NCBI RefSeq assembly: GCF_904846155.1 | Contig: NZ_CAJGZP010000001.1 | Span: 2,914,001 to 2,978,000 of the forward strand | Length of the DNA stretch: 64,000 bases | Source: Psychrobacter fulvigenes | Lineage (GTDB): Bacteria > Pseudomonadota > Gammaproteobacteria > Pseudomonadales > Moraxellaceae | Reading direction: 5' to 3' | In this document: piece by piece, positions 25,731 through 37,574 of the stretch | How the letters are laid out: each line of letters begins with the position of its first letter | Numbering within the stretch: position 1 is the stretch's first letter | The notes under the pieces: model-generated | Told to the model about the DNA's origin: nothing | Seen by the model: only the letters and a program-made list of their open reading frames with translations | The model's database searches: none | Translations under genes and position numbers: made by a program

Positions 25731-27350
25731 TTACCGAGCAGGATAGAAGGTTTCTGCACCAGGTCCTACAGGGAGACCCAGTACGAACACCCAAATAGAG
25801 AACAAGATGGTCCAACCAATCAAGAAGGCCATAGAGTATGGCAACATCATCGCCATCAGTGTGCCGACCCCTGTGTCTTTTTTATAGCGCATTGCTACTG
25901 CCAAAATAAGACCAAAATAGCTCATCATAGGAGTAATAATATTGGTGGTCGAATCACCAATACGGTATGCCGCTTGAATCATCTCTGGCGCATAACCCGT
26001 AAGCATGAGCATCGGTACAAAGATCGGAGCGGTCACTGCCCACTGTGCAGACGCCGAACCAAGCATCAAGTTGACCAGACCACAAATAATGATAAAACCA
26101 ACTAGCAATAAAGGCCCAGTGAGACCTATATCACTTAAGAAGGTCGCACCAGATACTGCCATTACCGAGCCAAGATTCGACCATTTAAAGAATGCGGTAA
26201 ACTGTGCCGCAAAGAATACCAGCACAATATAAATACTCAATGAGCTCATGGCGTTACTCATGGCATCGACCACATCTTGGTTGCTCTTGATGCTACCCGT
26301 AATTTTACCGTAGATATAACCTGGTACCGCAAAGAACACAAAAATAAAGACCACAATGCCTTTTAAGAATGGCGAGCCCGATACCAGACCAGTCTCTGCA
26401 TTACGCAAGATGCCATCTGCAGGCACCACTGTCCAAGCCAGCAATAAGCAAAATATGAGCATGCTTAACCCTGCCCACAGCAGTCCCTTTTTCTCAACTG
26501 ACGATACTTTTTCGATTTGCGTCTCTAATACAGAAGCATCGTCTGCATCGTTAGGATTATATTTGCCCAAGCTTGGCTCAACGATTTTTTCGGTGACAAA
26601 ATAACCCAGACCACTGATCAAAAAGGTACTGGCGATCATAAAGTACCAGTTGGCCTCTGCGCCAACGGTGTAAGCTGGATCGATGATACGTGCCGCTTCT
26701 TGGGTAATCCCTGATAATAAAGGATCTACCGTACCGAGCAATAAGTTGGCACTATAGCCCCCTGATACCCCAGCAAATGCCGCTGCCAAACCTGCTAGCG
26801 GATGCCTACCAAGCGAGTGGAAGATAACCGCTGCCAGTGGTATCAATACCACGTAGCCAAGCTCTGCCGCTGTGTTTGACATGATGCCAGCGAACACAAT
26901 GGTAAAGGTGACCATCTTTTTGGGCGCATTCATGACCAGACCACGCAGGGCGGCTGATATCATGCCAGAGTGTTCAGCGATACCGACACCGAGCAAGGCG
27001 ACCAGTACCGTCCCAAGTGGCACAAAGCCCGTAAAGTTGGTGACTAAATTCTCAACAATACGTGCTAAGCCTTCACCGTTCAATAGGTTGACGACTTCAA
27101 TCATACCATCGGCGCTACGACCACTGGTGCCTTCTGGTCTCGGATCAATCACCGATACACCAAAGTAAGACATGACTGCTGAGAGAACCAACAGCAGCAC
27201 AGACATCCAAACAAACAAAATGACTGGATGTGGCAGCAAATTACCAAGCCACTCCACCCCTTTTAAAAACCGTTGCATGCGAGAGCTTTGCGCTGCTGTA
27301 TCAAAATTATCCTGTGGCGGACTGCCATCTGGCGAATTACTTCCCTGCAT
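25731..27350 (-). CDS. AbgT-family transporter
   Basis: This is an inner-membrane transporter of about 539 residues with roughly a dozen hydrophobic segments. AbgT signatures include the N-terminal FLKGVEWLGNLLPHPVILFVWMS, the internal AAFAGVSGGYSANLLLGTVDPLLSG, and the C-terminal MLGSASAQWAVTAPIFVPMLM and IGDSTTNIITPMMSYF. Family members move p-aminobenzoyl-glutamate or export sulfonamide-type antimetabolites, driven by ion gradients; which applies here cannot be told. A TTG at 27368 and an ATG at 27356 are also in frame, but GGAG (27359-27362) is 8 bases from the ATG at 27350. No abgA/B peptidase genes are adjacent. Confidence 0.88.
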   Translation of the reverse strand: MQGSNSPDGSPPQDNFDTAAQSSRMQRFLKGVEWLGNLLPHPVILFVWMSVLLLVLSAVMSYFGVSVIDPRPEGTSGRSADGMIEVVNLLNGEGLARIVENLVTNFTGFVPLGTVLVALLGVGIAEHSGMISAALRGLVMNAPKKMVTFTIVFAGIMSNTAAELGYVVLIPLAAVIFHSLGRHPLAGLAAAFAGVSGGYSANLLLGTVDPLLSGITQEAARIIDPAYTVGAEANWYFMIASTFLISGLGYFVTEKIVEPSLGKYNPNDADDASVLETQIEKVSSVEKKGLLWAGLSMLIFCLLLAWTVVPADGILRNAETGLVSGSPFLKGIVVFIFVFFAVPGYIYGKITGSIKSNQDVVDAMSNAMSSLSIYIVLVFFAAQFTAFFKWSNLGSVMAVSGATFLSDIGLTGPLLLVGFIIICGLVNLMLGSASAQWAVTAPIFVPMLMLTGYAPEMIQAAYRIGDSTTNIITPMMSYFGLILAVAMRYKKDTGVGTLMAMMLPYSMAFLIGWTILFSIWVFVLGLPVGPGAETFYPAR

Positions 27351-27534
27351 AGCCATTACTCCATTCAAGACCTATGTAAAGTGAGTATGTTTCAAACATA
27401 TGAAAACGTTAATAAAAGATTGCGATTGAAACATAGTTCAGAAACAGAAACAAACTTTTTTGGCTTATAAAACAAATTGTTTGCAATAGTCGTTAATGTA
27501 TAAACCAAAGATTAAAGAGCCTCAGACTAAAATA

Positions 27535-27574
27535 AGAAAAAAAGCGATGGGTTGGAATAACTCCAAACCATCGC
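27535..27574 (-). terminator. Rho-independent terminator after small membrane protein gene
   Basis: On the minus strand GCGATGG ... CCATCGC (with an inner TTGGA/TCCAA stem) is followed by seven T residues. It lies about 90 bases after the 27661-27924 gene, in the gap before the AbgT gene. Confidence 0.8.
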
Positions 27575-27660
27575 CAATCAACAGCATCTGAGAATTAAAT
27601 CAGTAATAAATAGACATTATCTGTCATAAAACATAGAGCGGCACCTGAGTATTTTGGCAT

Positions 27661-27924
27661 CTAGCGCTTATTTGCTATCAGGCCGTAAGTCCACCCACCG
27701 ATTTTATAAAACCCTACGATCATGAGCATAAGTACCACAGCCGCCAGCACATAAGCCAACCAGTTTGGCATATTGCTAAGCCAACCAATGGTAAATGCCA
27801 GTCCCATGTAAGTCTCAACTGGCCAGTTCAAGATAGGCGTCGGTGAGCCAGAATTAAACAGTGCCATAAAGCCCACTACGCCAAGTAAAGCAGTCAAAAC
27901 ACCGGTACGTTTACGGTTATTCAT
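27661..27924 (-). CDS. Small two-helix membrane protein of unknown function
   Basis: This 87-residue protein starts with a basic segment (NNRKRTG) and has membrane helices at about 8-25 and 58-78 (LAYVLAAVVLMLMIVGFYKIGGW). A Trp/Asn-rich amphipathic section lies between them (ILNWPVETYMGLAFTIGWLSNMPNW). No family is recognised. It forms a single-gene transcript bounded by the terminator at 27535. Confidence 0.6.
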   Translation of the reverse strand: MNNRKRTGVLTALLGVVGFMALFNSGSPTPILNWPVETYMGLAFTIGWLSNMPNWLAYVLAAVVLMLMIVGFYKIGGWTYGLIANKR

Positions 27925-27943
27925 CTCGTCTCTCTTATAAAAT

Positions 27944-27955
27944 TAGGGTCTGTTG
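27944..27955 (+). repeat. Short interspersed repeat, partial copy
   Basis: The sequence TAGGGTCTGTTG matches the first 12 core bases of the repeats at 886 and 17740, just upstream of the small membrane protein gene. Related TAGGGCGTGT strings occur at about 28032 and 28104. Confidence 0.4.
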
Positions 27956-28156
27956 TCATTTTTGGGACATACCTTAGCATGATCAGCAAAAATAGAGTTA
28001 GCGAGGTCAATACTATCGCGTTTTTATACTAGGGCGTGTCATACAAGATTTTAGCCATTAAACCCCCAACTGTCATTAGCAAAACTGTATAATTACTCAT
28101 ATAGGGCGTGACTCATACGCCAGTTTTTTTCATCTTACTTAGTTAGGAGAGGTATT

Positions 28157-29293
28157 TTGCCCCATTTATCATCATCTCACTCAGTCTCACAAACTACCGT
28201 TACTCGTGTCGGCAGTCTGCTACCAAAAGCATTATTAGCCATGGCTGTCGGCTTGGCGCTTGCCAGCTGTAGCAACTCGGATAATGCCGCTACTGACAGT
28301 ACGGCTAGCAGCAATGAAACCCTAAACCTGTATAACTGGTCTGAATATATGCCCCAAGAGATTCTTGACGGCTTTACAGAAGAGACAGGCATTCGGGTCA
28401 ATTACACCACCTTTGACTCTAACGAAGCGATGTATGCCAAGCTCAAGCTGCTTGATGACTCTAGTCAATATGACTTAGCGGTTCCCTCAACTTACTATGT
28501 CGAAAAGATGGCTAATGAAGGCCTATTACAAGAGCTGGATAAATCCAAGCTTAGTAACTTTGAGAATTTGGATACCTCATTTACCAATACTAAAGTCGAT
28601 CCTGAAAATAAATACTCAATCCCCTATATGTGGGGCAGCACGGGTCTGGCGATCAATGGAGATACTGTCGACCCTGCGACCGTGAATAGCTGGAATGATC
28701 TATGGCGTCCAGAGTTTAAAGGTCAAGTCATGCTGATGAATGACATGCGCGAAGTGTTTGCCATGGCACTACTCACCCTTGGCTATTCAGGTAATAGTAC
28801 CAACCCTGACGAGATCGAAGCCGCTTACAACAAGCTCACCACTTTGATGCCCAATGTCAAAACCTTTAACTCAGATGCTTCACGTATGCCCTATATGGAA
28901 GGTGAAACTTCGGTTGGTATGACTTGGAATGGTGAAGCTATCACCGCCAATGATGAAGGTCTGACCAGCTTAGTCTATAAGTATCCTTCTGAAGGCGCCA
29001 TCTTGTGGATGGACAACTTTGTCATTCCAAAGAACGCCAAGCAGGTAGACGCAGCACATAAGTTTATCGACTATCTACTGCGTCCTGAAAACTCCAAAAT
29101 CGTCAGTGAAGAGATTGGTTATGCCTCACCAAACGTGGCGGCACGCGAGATGATGCCAGACGAGGTAAAAAACAACCCTACGATTTATCCTCCTCAGGAC
29201 GTATTGGCCAAAGCTGAGTTTCAAGAAGATGTCGGTGATGATGCCTTACAAGTCTATCAGCAGTATTGGGATAAGCTAAAAACAGGGCGTTAA
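28157..29293 (+). CDS. PotD/PotF-type polyamine-binding lipoprotein
   Basis: This is an extracellular solute-binding protein of ABC uptake systems for spermidine/putrescine. The 378-residue protein has a lipoprotein signal ending in the lipobox LASC (lipidated Cys38). The PotD core follows: LNLYNWSEYMPQEILDGFTEETGI, YDLAVPSTYYVEKM, YMWGSTGLAING, WMDNFVIPKNAKQ and AHKFIDYLLRPENS. It starts at TTG with AGGAG seven bases upstream; no competing ATG precedes the signal. No permease or ATPase genes adjoin it, so it must work with a transporter encoded elsewhere. A terminator follows. Confidence 0.88.
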   Translation: MPHLSSSHSVSQTTVTRVGSLLPKALLAMAVGLALASCSNSDNAATDSTASSNETLNLYNWSEYMPQEILDGFTEETGIRVNYTTFDSNEAMYAKLKLLDDSSQYDLAVPSTYYVEKMANEGLLQELDKSKLSNFENLDTSFTNTKVDPENKYSIPYMWGSTGLAINGDTVDPATVNSWNDLWRPEFKGQVMLMNDMREVFAMALLTLGYSGNSTNPDEIEAAYNKLTTLMPNVKTFNSDASRMPYMEGETSVGMTWNGEAITANDEGLTSLVYKYPSEGAILWMDNFVIPKNAKQVDAAHKFIDYLLRPENSKIVSEEIGYASPNVAAREMMPDEVKNNPTIYPPQDVLAKAEFQEDVGDDALQVYQQYWDKLKTGR

Positions 29294-29336
29294 TATATAA
29301 CAACTATGTATTGACCCTAAATACTAAGATACATCT

Positions 29337-29368
29337 AAAAACGCTGATCTCATGGTCAGCGTTTTTTT
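29337..29368 (+). terminator. Rho-independent terminator after the PotD-like gene
   Basis: The stem AAAAACGCTGA / TCAGCGTTTTTTT with an 8-base loop lies 44 bases after the stop. It sits between convergent genes and may also act on the minus-strand FUSC transcript. Confidence 0.85.
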
Positions 29369-29405
29369 ATGGTTCAGAAGAGATGGCTCAGAAAAGTACA
29401 CTTGG

Positions 29406-30641
29406 CTACAAACCCAAATCTGTATCTCCACCGTGCTCTTTGATCCTACGACGCTCACGGCGCTGATAACGCAGACCAGAAGCAGAAAACCATTGTTCAT
29501 TAGTAGACTGTAATAAATCACTCAAGCGCTGCAATTGCGCTTGTAACGTCTGAGTCAACCAAAAATACCCTTGCCACTCAAAAGCCAAGTTTTGCACACT
29601 TGGGTAATCCGTCACGACAATATGAGTGATGGGGCAAAACGACTGATCGCTTGGGCTACGCAGTACTGCAGCCATATGTTGCATGGCTTCGGTGAGCTCT
29701 TTTTGATAGTGAGTCAGCAGCACATGATTGTTGTCATCGATTTCAATACTGGCTAAGCGCGGTGCCGCACTTAATAGTAAGTCAATCGTACCAATAATGT
29801 TTCGATGGGTACGTTGAATACTCTCAATCGTCTCTTTATCGATACCAGACTCACTCGTCGTCGCTGCCATATGCGGACGCACTGCCAGCAGGCGCTTGTT
29901 GATTTCCTTTAACTCTCGAATTAAGTCTTTATTAACCGGCACGTCAGGCATGTTACTACTGGCAGGATAAGTAATATCTGGAAAACTGGTGCCTTTGTCA
30001 TTTTTGGAGGGCTCATACTCGGGAGTATCAGCCTCAATATGCTCACTCACCCCTGCATATAATTTACTACATGCCTCAAGGTTACTGGCTAATAAGAAAC
30101 GCCACATCAGAGTGGATTTTAGCGGCAGTACTAAAGTGACAGCCACCGCCACCCCTGCTCCTATCAGAATATTAAATGCCCGATATAGACCATCTGTGAC
30201 GACATTACTTTGATCAGGGCTAGACACAATCATCAGCATGGTAATGCCTGTCAGCAGACCGATATAACCAAGCTGCCTGATGGCGATATAACCGATAATA
30301 CCGCTAATGATACCAATCAATAAATAGTACAACCACAGCCAGTTTCCTATGTCTTGACTCAGCCATAAGAATCCTAAGCCCACTATCACCCCAAGCAGCG
30401 TCCCTAATATGCGCTCCTTAGCTTTGGTATAAATCGCGCCTTGATATTGCAGCAGCCCTAAAATAACGAACACGGTAATGGTTGCCCACTCACCATAGGG
30501 TATATGAAAAAGACTGTTTATCAGTAACGCTGCTAAAACAGCAATGCCCAGACGTATCGCATGTAGTATATCTGCATGCTGATAGCGCGCATAAGGCTCA
30601 ATAAGCGGTGCGGTAAATCGTTGCCAAAGTTTCGGTTTCAC
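29406..30641 (-). CDS. FUSC-family membrane protein (aromatic acid/fusaric acid exporter-like)
   Basis: This 411-residue protein has an N-terminal membrane module of about six helices (residues 25-180): IRLGIAVLAALLINSLFHIPYGEWATITVFVILG, YTKAKERILGTLLGVIVGLGFL and AFNILIGAGVAVAVTLVLP. A long cytoplasmic helical part follows. This half-size layout matches FUSC proteins, which include aromatic-acid and fusaric-acid efflux components. Substrate is unknown, and no membrane-fusion partner is nearby. It starts at GTG with a weak AAAGAGA ribosome site. It lies downstream of gltD but is separated by a terminator. Confidence 0.8.
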   Translation of the reverse strand: MKPKLWQRFTAPLIEPYARYQHADILHAIRLGIAVLAALLINSLFHIPYGEWATITVFVILGLLQYQGAIYTKAKERILGTLLGVIVGLGFLWLSQDIGNWLWLYYLLIGIISGIIGYIAIRQLGYIGLLTGITMLMIVSSPDQSNVVTDGLYRAFNILIGAGVAVAVTLVLPLKSTLMWRFLLASNLEACSKLYAGVSEHIEADTPEYEPSKNDKGTSFPDITYPASSNMPDVPVNKDLIRELKEINKRLLAVRPHMAATTSESGIDKETIESIQRTHRNIIGTIDLLLSAAPRLASIEIDDNNHVLLTHYQKELTEAMQHMAAVLRSPSDQSFCPITHIVVTDYPSVQNLAFEWQGYFWLTQTLQAQLQRLSDLLQSTNEQWFSASGLRYQRRERRRIKEHGGDTDLGL

Positions 30642-30733
30642 ACAAGGTATCTCTTTTAATGGTTAGATAAAAATGCAGTCAAGTAATGATCAGCTTAATG
30701 TTCATTAGCTTAAACACTTCACTGGGTTTTATC

Positions 30734-30776
30734 AAAAAAATAACGCCTTTTATCTATTCATGAAGATAAAAGACGC
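30734..30776 (-). terminator. Probable terminator after gltD
   Basis: On the minus strand the stem GCGTCTTTTATCT / AGATAAAAGGCG is followed by TTATTTTTTT, about 100 bases after the gltD stop. Confidence 0.65.
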
Positions 30777-30872
30777 TCAAAAGATAAGAGAAGTTACTCA
30801 GCAAAGCATGCTAGCACATATTAAGAAAAAAGCACTTATAAGCTAGCGCATGGCTATCGATAAAGCTGACTA

Positions 30873-32306
<1,434 letters not shown>

Positions 32307-32457
32307 CTATAGTGGGCAGTGACAGTTGACGATGCTTCATCAATCGTGCGCAAAATGTGTCTATTATTGATGAACCTATCATTAATGGATCTATCATTAC
32401 TGTCACTTACCTGCTGAAAACCTATGTATTAAAACGTCTGTAAAAACCTATTATTGG

Positions 32458-35400
32458 CTACTGTGGATCAGCCATGGTGGTTTTTAGAAGGCTCGCAATA
32501 TTTGCCGCTTTTGGCTTGACCAAATAAAACTTGCGAGCATAATGCTCAAAGTCAGCCAGTATGGTCTGACCCCAAGCACTGCCTGTTTTATCTACATGAG
32601 TTTCGATCACTTGTTGCAAATGAATCCGATGTTCCTCAGTTTGCTCACTTGAGATACGGTTCAAATCAATCAGCTCATGGTTGCAGCGATCAAAGAAGTC
32701 GCCTTCCATGTCAAGCACATAAGCAAAGCCGCCCGTCATCCCCGCACCGAAGTTAAGGCCAGTACGCCCAAGGACAGTAATAATACCGCCTGTCATATAC
32801 TCACAGCAGTGATCGCCTGTGCCTTCGATGACCGCATGCGCGCCAGAGTTACGCACGCCAAAACGCTCGCCTGCCGTGCCTGCCGCGTATAGCTTACCGC
32901 CTGTTGCGCCGTAGAGACAGGTGTTGCCGATGATGGCTGTGTCTTGCGCGCTAAAGCTTGAATCTTTGGGTGGATAAATAACAATCTCACCGCCTGCCAT
33001 GCCTTTACCGACATAATCGTTGGCATCACCTTCAAGCTCAATATTTAGACCGCCGGCATTCCAGACGCCTAAACTCTGCCCAGCAGTACCAGTCAGATGC
33101 AGCTTAATTGGCATATCACTCATACCAAGGTTGCCCCAGACCTGCGCAATCTCACCTGAGATACGGGCGCCGATAGAGCGATCACAGTTACCGACATAAT
33201 AGCTATAGTCGCCGCCATTACCCTGACGAATATTGAGCAGCATATCATTGATCATCTGCTCCGCCAGCAAGCCTTTATCAAATGGCTCATTACGCTCAAC
33301 CTGACAAGTCTGCGCTTTACCGCTACTGGCTGGATGGCTAAACAATAACGGCGTTAAATCAAGATGACGCTGCTTATCGGTATTACCTTCTAGCACTTCT
33401 AGCAGATCAGTACGTCCGACCAGCTCCTCCATACTACGTACGCCAAGTGCTGCTAGCCATTCACGCGTTTCGGTCGCTACAAACTTAAAGAAGTTAATGA
33501 GCATCTCAGCTTCACCGATGAAATGCTTGTCACGTAGTTCTGCTTTTTGAGTGGCGACACCCGTCGGGCAGTTATTAAGATGGCAAATGCGCAAGTATTT
33601 ACAACCAACGGCAATCATTGGTGTGGTACCAAAACCAAAGCTTTCTGCGCCAAGAATGGCGGCTTTTACCACATCAAGGCCTGTCTTGAGACCACCATCG
33701 GTTTGCACACGCACTTTATCACGTAGACCATTGACTCTTAACGACTGATGGGTCTCAGCTAGACCTAGCTCCCAAGGCGAGCCAGCATGATGGATAGATG
33801 ACAGCGGTGAAGCTGCGGTACCGCCATCATAACCTGAGATGGTAATCAAATCAGCGTATGCTTTTGCCACACCGGTTGCGATAGTACCAACGCCTGGACG
33901 AGAGACTAATTTAACTGATACCAAGGCATCTGGATTGACTTGTTTCAAATCAAAAATCAGCTGCGCCAAGTCTTCAATAGAATAAATATCATGATGCGGC
34001 GGCGGTGATATGAGCGTCACCCCAGGTACAGAATAACGCAAGCGTGCAATCAAAGCATTAACCTTGCCACCAGGCAGCTGACCACCCTCACCAGGCTTAG
34101 CTCCCTGCGCTACTTTAATTTGCATCACTTCAGCAGAGCGTAGATACGCAGGCGTCACACCAAAACGACCAGAGGCCACTTGCTTGATTTTTGAGTTGCG
34201 CAGCGTGCCATAACGGACGGGATCTTCACCGCCCTCCCCTGAGTTTGAACGCCCGCCGATGGTATTCATGGCCATGGCAATTGCTTCATGAGCTTCGGGT
34301 GATAGTGCCCCAAGCGACATACCAGCAGAATCAAAACGCGATACAATCTGCGAGACATCCTCAACCTCATCGACCGCAATAGCATTGTCAGTTTTGAGCT
34401 GCAGTAAATCTCGCAGCGTCGCCACCGGACGGCTATTGACCAAGTCGGCATATTGACGATAATTGTCATAATCGCCAGTACGAACTGCTGCATGCATGCT
34501 GTTAATCACATCGGGGTTAAAGGCATGATACTCTTTGTTAAACACAAACTTCAGCAAACCCCCTTGATCCAGTGGCACGCGGCGTTTAAAGGCATTAGCC
34601 GCTAGCTGTGCTTGGTCAGCAGCCAAGTCTGCAAAAGTAGCGCCCTTAATGCGACTTTGTACGCCTTTAAAGCATATGCTCACGACTTCTTCAGAGAGCC
34701 CAACGGCTTCAAATAACTGCGCGCCGCGATAAGAGACAATGGTAGAGATACCCATTTTTGATAAGATTTTTAGCAGGCCTTTATCCAAACCTTTACGGAA
34801 ATTAACCCGTGCTTGAATCGGATCGCCAAGTAGCTCACCAGTGGAAACCAAGTCCTCAATCACATCATAAGCTAAGTATGGATAGATACAGGTCGCACCA
34901 AAGCCAATCAATACCGCCACTTGATGCGAGTCTCGCGCCAAACCTGTTTCAATGATTAAGTTGGCATCAGTACGAATACCTTGGGCAATGAGATAATGAT
35001 GCACCGCACCCGTCACCATAATGGCGTTGGCAGGCACTTTATCTGCAGCGATATTTTTATCAGACAATACAATCAGTGTATGACCCGCACGAATGCTGCT
35101 CGCCACTTGCTCACAGATAGCAGTGATTGCATCAGATAGCTCTAGGTTGCGATCATAATTTAAGTCAATACGCGCCATTTGAAACGCTGGATCATCCAAG
35201 GCTTCAAGCTGCTGCATTTTGCTGGCTGATAGCACTGGCGACGACAAGATAATACGGTGCGCATCTTTTTCTGATGGTGCAAAGACATTGGTTTGAGCAC
35301 CAAGACAAGTCTGTAGCGACATCACGATAGATTCACGCAGCGGGTCAATCGGTGGGTTGGTCACCTGTGCGAACTGCTGACGGAAAAAGTCACCGACATG

Positions 35401-36921
35401 GCGAATTTGCTGTGATAGCACCGCCATTGGCGTATCATCACCCATCGAACCAACTGGCTCTTGACCATTTTCGGCATTGGGGCGAATGATTTCGGTACGC
35501 TCTTCATTGGTGATGTGATACATTTTTTGCAGTGCTTTGAGCGGCTCACCGCGACATGCCTGCGCTGCTAGCTCTTCTTCTAGACGCTCATCATCGCGGA
35601 TACGTTTCGCTTCTTCACGCAGCCATTTACGATAGGGATGAGCCTTCTTAAGTAAGGTGGCAATGGCTTTGGTATCTAAAATTTGACCCGTTAGCGTATC
35701 AATGACCAGCATTTGACCCGGGCCCACGCGACCTTTTTCCAGTACATCCTTTGGCGCGTAATCCCAGACGCCAACCTCAGAGGCAACAGTGATATAACCG
35801 TTCTTAGTCGTCACCCATCGCGAAGGTCGCAAACCATTACGATCGAGCATACAGACCGCATAACGTCCATCTTGAATCACCAAACCTGCTGGCCCATCCC
35901 ACGCTTCCATATGCTGCGAATAAAACTCATAAAACGCGCGCAAGTCCATATCCATGCTATCGACATTTTGCCAAGCGGGCGGTACCAAAATCGACATCGC
36001 ATGGAACAGATTCATACCACCTGACATCAGCACTTCAAGCATATTGTCTAAGCTTGATGAGTCAGAGCCAGTACTATTCACGAGTGGGGTTAATTCGTTT
36101 AAATTGGGCAATTTGTCTGATTTTAATTTTGGCGTACGTGCTTCAGACCAGTTACGGTTACCTGTGATGGTATTAAGCTCACCATTGTGTGCCAGATAGC
36201 GAAATGGCTGCGCGAGCGGCCAACGAGGCAGGGTATTGGTTGAAAAACGCTGATGGAAAACGACAATATGTGAGGCCAAACGCTCATCTTGTAAATCTAA
36301 AAAGAACGCTGGCAGATCTGATGGCATTACCAGACCTTTATAAATGATAGTCTGGCAATTCAAGGAGCACACATAAAACAGCTCATCAGCCGCCAAGCGC
36401 TGCTCAGCTTTTTTACGAGCGACAAACAACTTACGGTTGAAATCGTCTGCAGCTAGATCATCGGGAGCATTGACAAAAACTTGCTTGAAATCAGGCAGCG
36501 TCTCACGGCCAATCTCACCAACGATACTTAAATCAAGCGGTACATCGCGCCAACCAGCAACTTCTAAGCCTTGCGCAGTAATCTCATCGCTTAGTACTTG
36601 CTGGCTATGCTTGGCTTTAGCATCATCTAAATTGACGAACACCATGCCTACTGCAAAGTTATCCGTAATGGTTAATTGCTGTTCAGTAGCAATATTTCTA
36701 AAAAACTCAGTAGGCTTGGCAAGTAATAGACCACAGCCATCACCAGTTTTACCGTCAGCAGCAACGCCGCCGCGGTGAGTCATACAGCTTAAGCTATGAA
36801 TAGCGGTTTTTACCAAGTCATGGCTGGCTTCACCCTCAATGTGAGCGATCAAACCAAAACCACAGTTATCAGAGAAGTCATCTGGCGTGGCCAAATGCGT
36901 ATGGGAGGAAATCATTGACAT
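32458..36921 (-). CDS. gltB: Glutamate synthase (NADPH) large subunit
   Basis: GltB makes two glutamates from glutamine and 2-oxoglutarate, the main ammonia-assimilation route with glutamine synthetase. The protein has 1487 residues. A 19-residue propeptide precedes the nucleophile Cys20 ([13 protein letters not shown]), to be exposed by processing. The class-II amidotransferase domain (about 20-440, with [24 protein letters not shown]) is followed by the central domain, the FMN-binding synthase domain ([12 protein letters not shown] ... [10 protein letters not shown]), the 3Fe-4S cysteines [12 protein letters not shown], and the C-terminal Gly-rich beta-helix ([24 protein letters not shown]). 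Confidence 0.97.
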   Translation of the reverse strand: MSMISSHTHLATPDDFSDNCGFGLIAHIEGEASHDLVKTAIHSLSCMTHRGGVAADGKTGDGCGLLLAKPTEFFRNIATEQQLTITDNFAVGMVFVNLDDAKAKHSQQVLSDEITAQGLEVAGWRDVPLDLSIVGEIGRETLPDFKQVFVNAPDDLAADDFNRKLFVARKKAEQRLAADELFYVCSLNCQTIIYKGLVMPSDLPAFFLDLQDERLASHIVVFHQRFSTNTLPRWPLAQPFRYLAHNGELNTITGNRNWSEARTPKLKSDKLPNLNELTPLVNSTGSDSSSLDNMLEVLMSGGMNLFHAMSILVPPAWQNVDSMDMDLRAFYEFYSQHMEAWDGPAGLVIQDGRYAVCMLDRNGLRPSRWVTTKNGYITVASEVGVWDYAPKDVLEKGRVGPGQMLVIDTLTGQILDTKAIATLLKKAHPYRKWLREEAKRIRDDERLEEELAAQACRGEPLKALQKMYHITNEERTEIIRPNAENGQEPVGSMGDDTPMAVLSQQIRHVGDFFRQQFAQVTNPPIDPLRESIVMSLQTCLGAQTNVFAPSEKDAHRIILSSPVLSASKMQQLEALDDPAFQMARIDLNYDRNLELSDAITAICEQVASSIRAGHTLIVLSDKNIAADKVPANAIMVTGAVHHYLIAQGIRTDANLIIETGLARDSHQVAVLIGFGATCIYPYLAYDVIEDLVSTGELLGDPIQARVNFRKGLDKGLLKILSKMGISTIVSYRGAQLFEAVGLSEEVVSICFKGVQSRIKGATFADLAADQAQLAANAFKRRVPLDQGGLLKFVFNKEYHAFNPDVINSMHAAVRTGDYDNYRQYADLVNSRPVATLRDLLQLKTDNAIAVDEVEDVSQIVSRFDSAGMSLGALSPEAHEAIAMAMNTIGGRSNSGEGGEDPVRYGTLRNSKIKQVASGRFGVTPAYLRSAEVMQIKVAQGAKPGEGGQLPGGKVNALIARLRYSVPGVTLISPPPHHDIYSIEDLAQLIFDLKQVNPDALVSVKLVSRPGVGTIATGVAKAYADLITISGYDGGTAASPLSSIHHAGSPWELGLAETHQSLRVNGLRDKVRVQTDGGLKTGLDVVKAAILGAESFGFGTTPMIAVGCKYLRICHLNNCPTGVATQKAELRDKHFIGEAEMLINFFKFVATETREWLAALGVRSMEELVGRTDLLEVLEGNTDKQRHLDLTPLLFSHPASSGKAQTCQVERNEPFDKGLLAEQMINDMLLNIRQGNGGDYSYYVGNCDRSIGARISGEIAQVWGNLGMSDMPIKLHLTGTAGQSLGVWNAGGLNIELEGDANDYVGKGMAGGEIVIYPPKDSSFSAQDTAIIGNTCLYGATGGKLYAAGTAGERFGVRNSGAHAVIEGTGDHCCEYMTGGIITVLGRTGLNFGAGMTGGFAYVLDMEGDFFDRCNHELIDLNRISSEQTEEHRIHLQQVIETHVDKTGSAWGQTILADFEHYARKFYLVKPKAANIASLLKTTMADPQ

Positions 36922-37510
36922 GGCTAGTCCTTTTTAGTGAACGGGTAACTTATATATCCAATGCGGCACATAAGCTGATACCCGTAGGCAAAGCGGGCTA
37001 ACTAAATATTCACACAACCGAATAAATAAATGGCGCGTTTAACCATAAGCGCTAGCGCTTAGAAAGTAATTAAATAATGGTCACTTTCTCATTTATTTTA
37101 TAGCGAAGGGTCACTAGGTCGCTTAGCGTTCAGCGATGATTGAATGGCTAACGGCCTAGTTTTTGGTTGAATTTGAATATAGGACGCTCTATGTTCAAGC
37201 GCTTTAACGACCTTAAGAAAGAGAGTAATAAGAGGAGTTGTACCACTTGTCATACGTTCAATTTAAAAAGCAAGTAGGAGCGCTTGAGCAACGGCATCAT
37301 AATATAGACGCCTTGTATAACTTGTAAGACCTTTTAAATAGATACTACAAATGCGGCCATTTACGATAATTATACAGAACGGCGCCCACAGTTATCTTAG
37401 TGAATACTTGACAAAAAATCTAGTCTTTTTTCTGACCTGCTTAGCAAGTGTATGTCCTTTTACTTTATTCGGTCACTCTTAGAAACCCCAAATAAGGGCG
37501 ATTTTACATC
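36922..37510. other. Long leader/promoter region of gltB with a 16-base palindrome
   Basis: About 590 bases separate the terminator of the upstream SPOR gene from gltB. No gene is visible. At 37046-37061 is the perfect palindrome TAAGCGCTAGCGCTTA, 125 bases before the gltB start, which could be an operator. An inverted ACTAGG/CCTAGT pair lies at about 37113-37160. A dedicated gltBD promoter is expected here. Confidence 0.4.
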
Positions 37511-37544
37511 ATAAAAAAACCCGCAAGATACTGTCTTGCGGGTT
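37511..37544 (-). terminator. Rho-independent terminator after the SPOR protein gene
   Basis: A perfect 11-base stem AACCCGCAAGA / TCTTGCGGGTT with a 5-base loop is followed by seven T residues on the minus strand. It separates the SPOR gene from gltB. Confidence 0.9.
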
Positions 37545-37574
37545 CGCTATAAATCTATACAGGCTCATAAAAAG

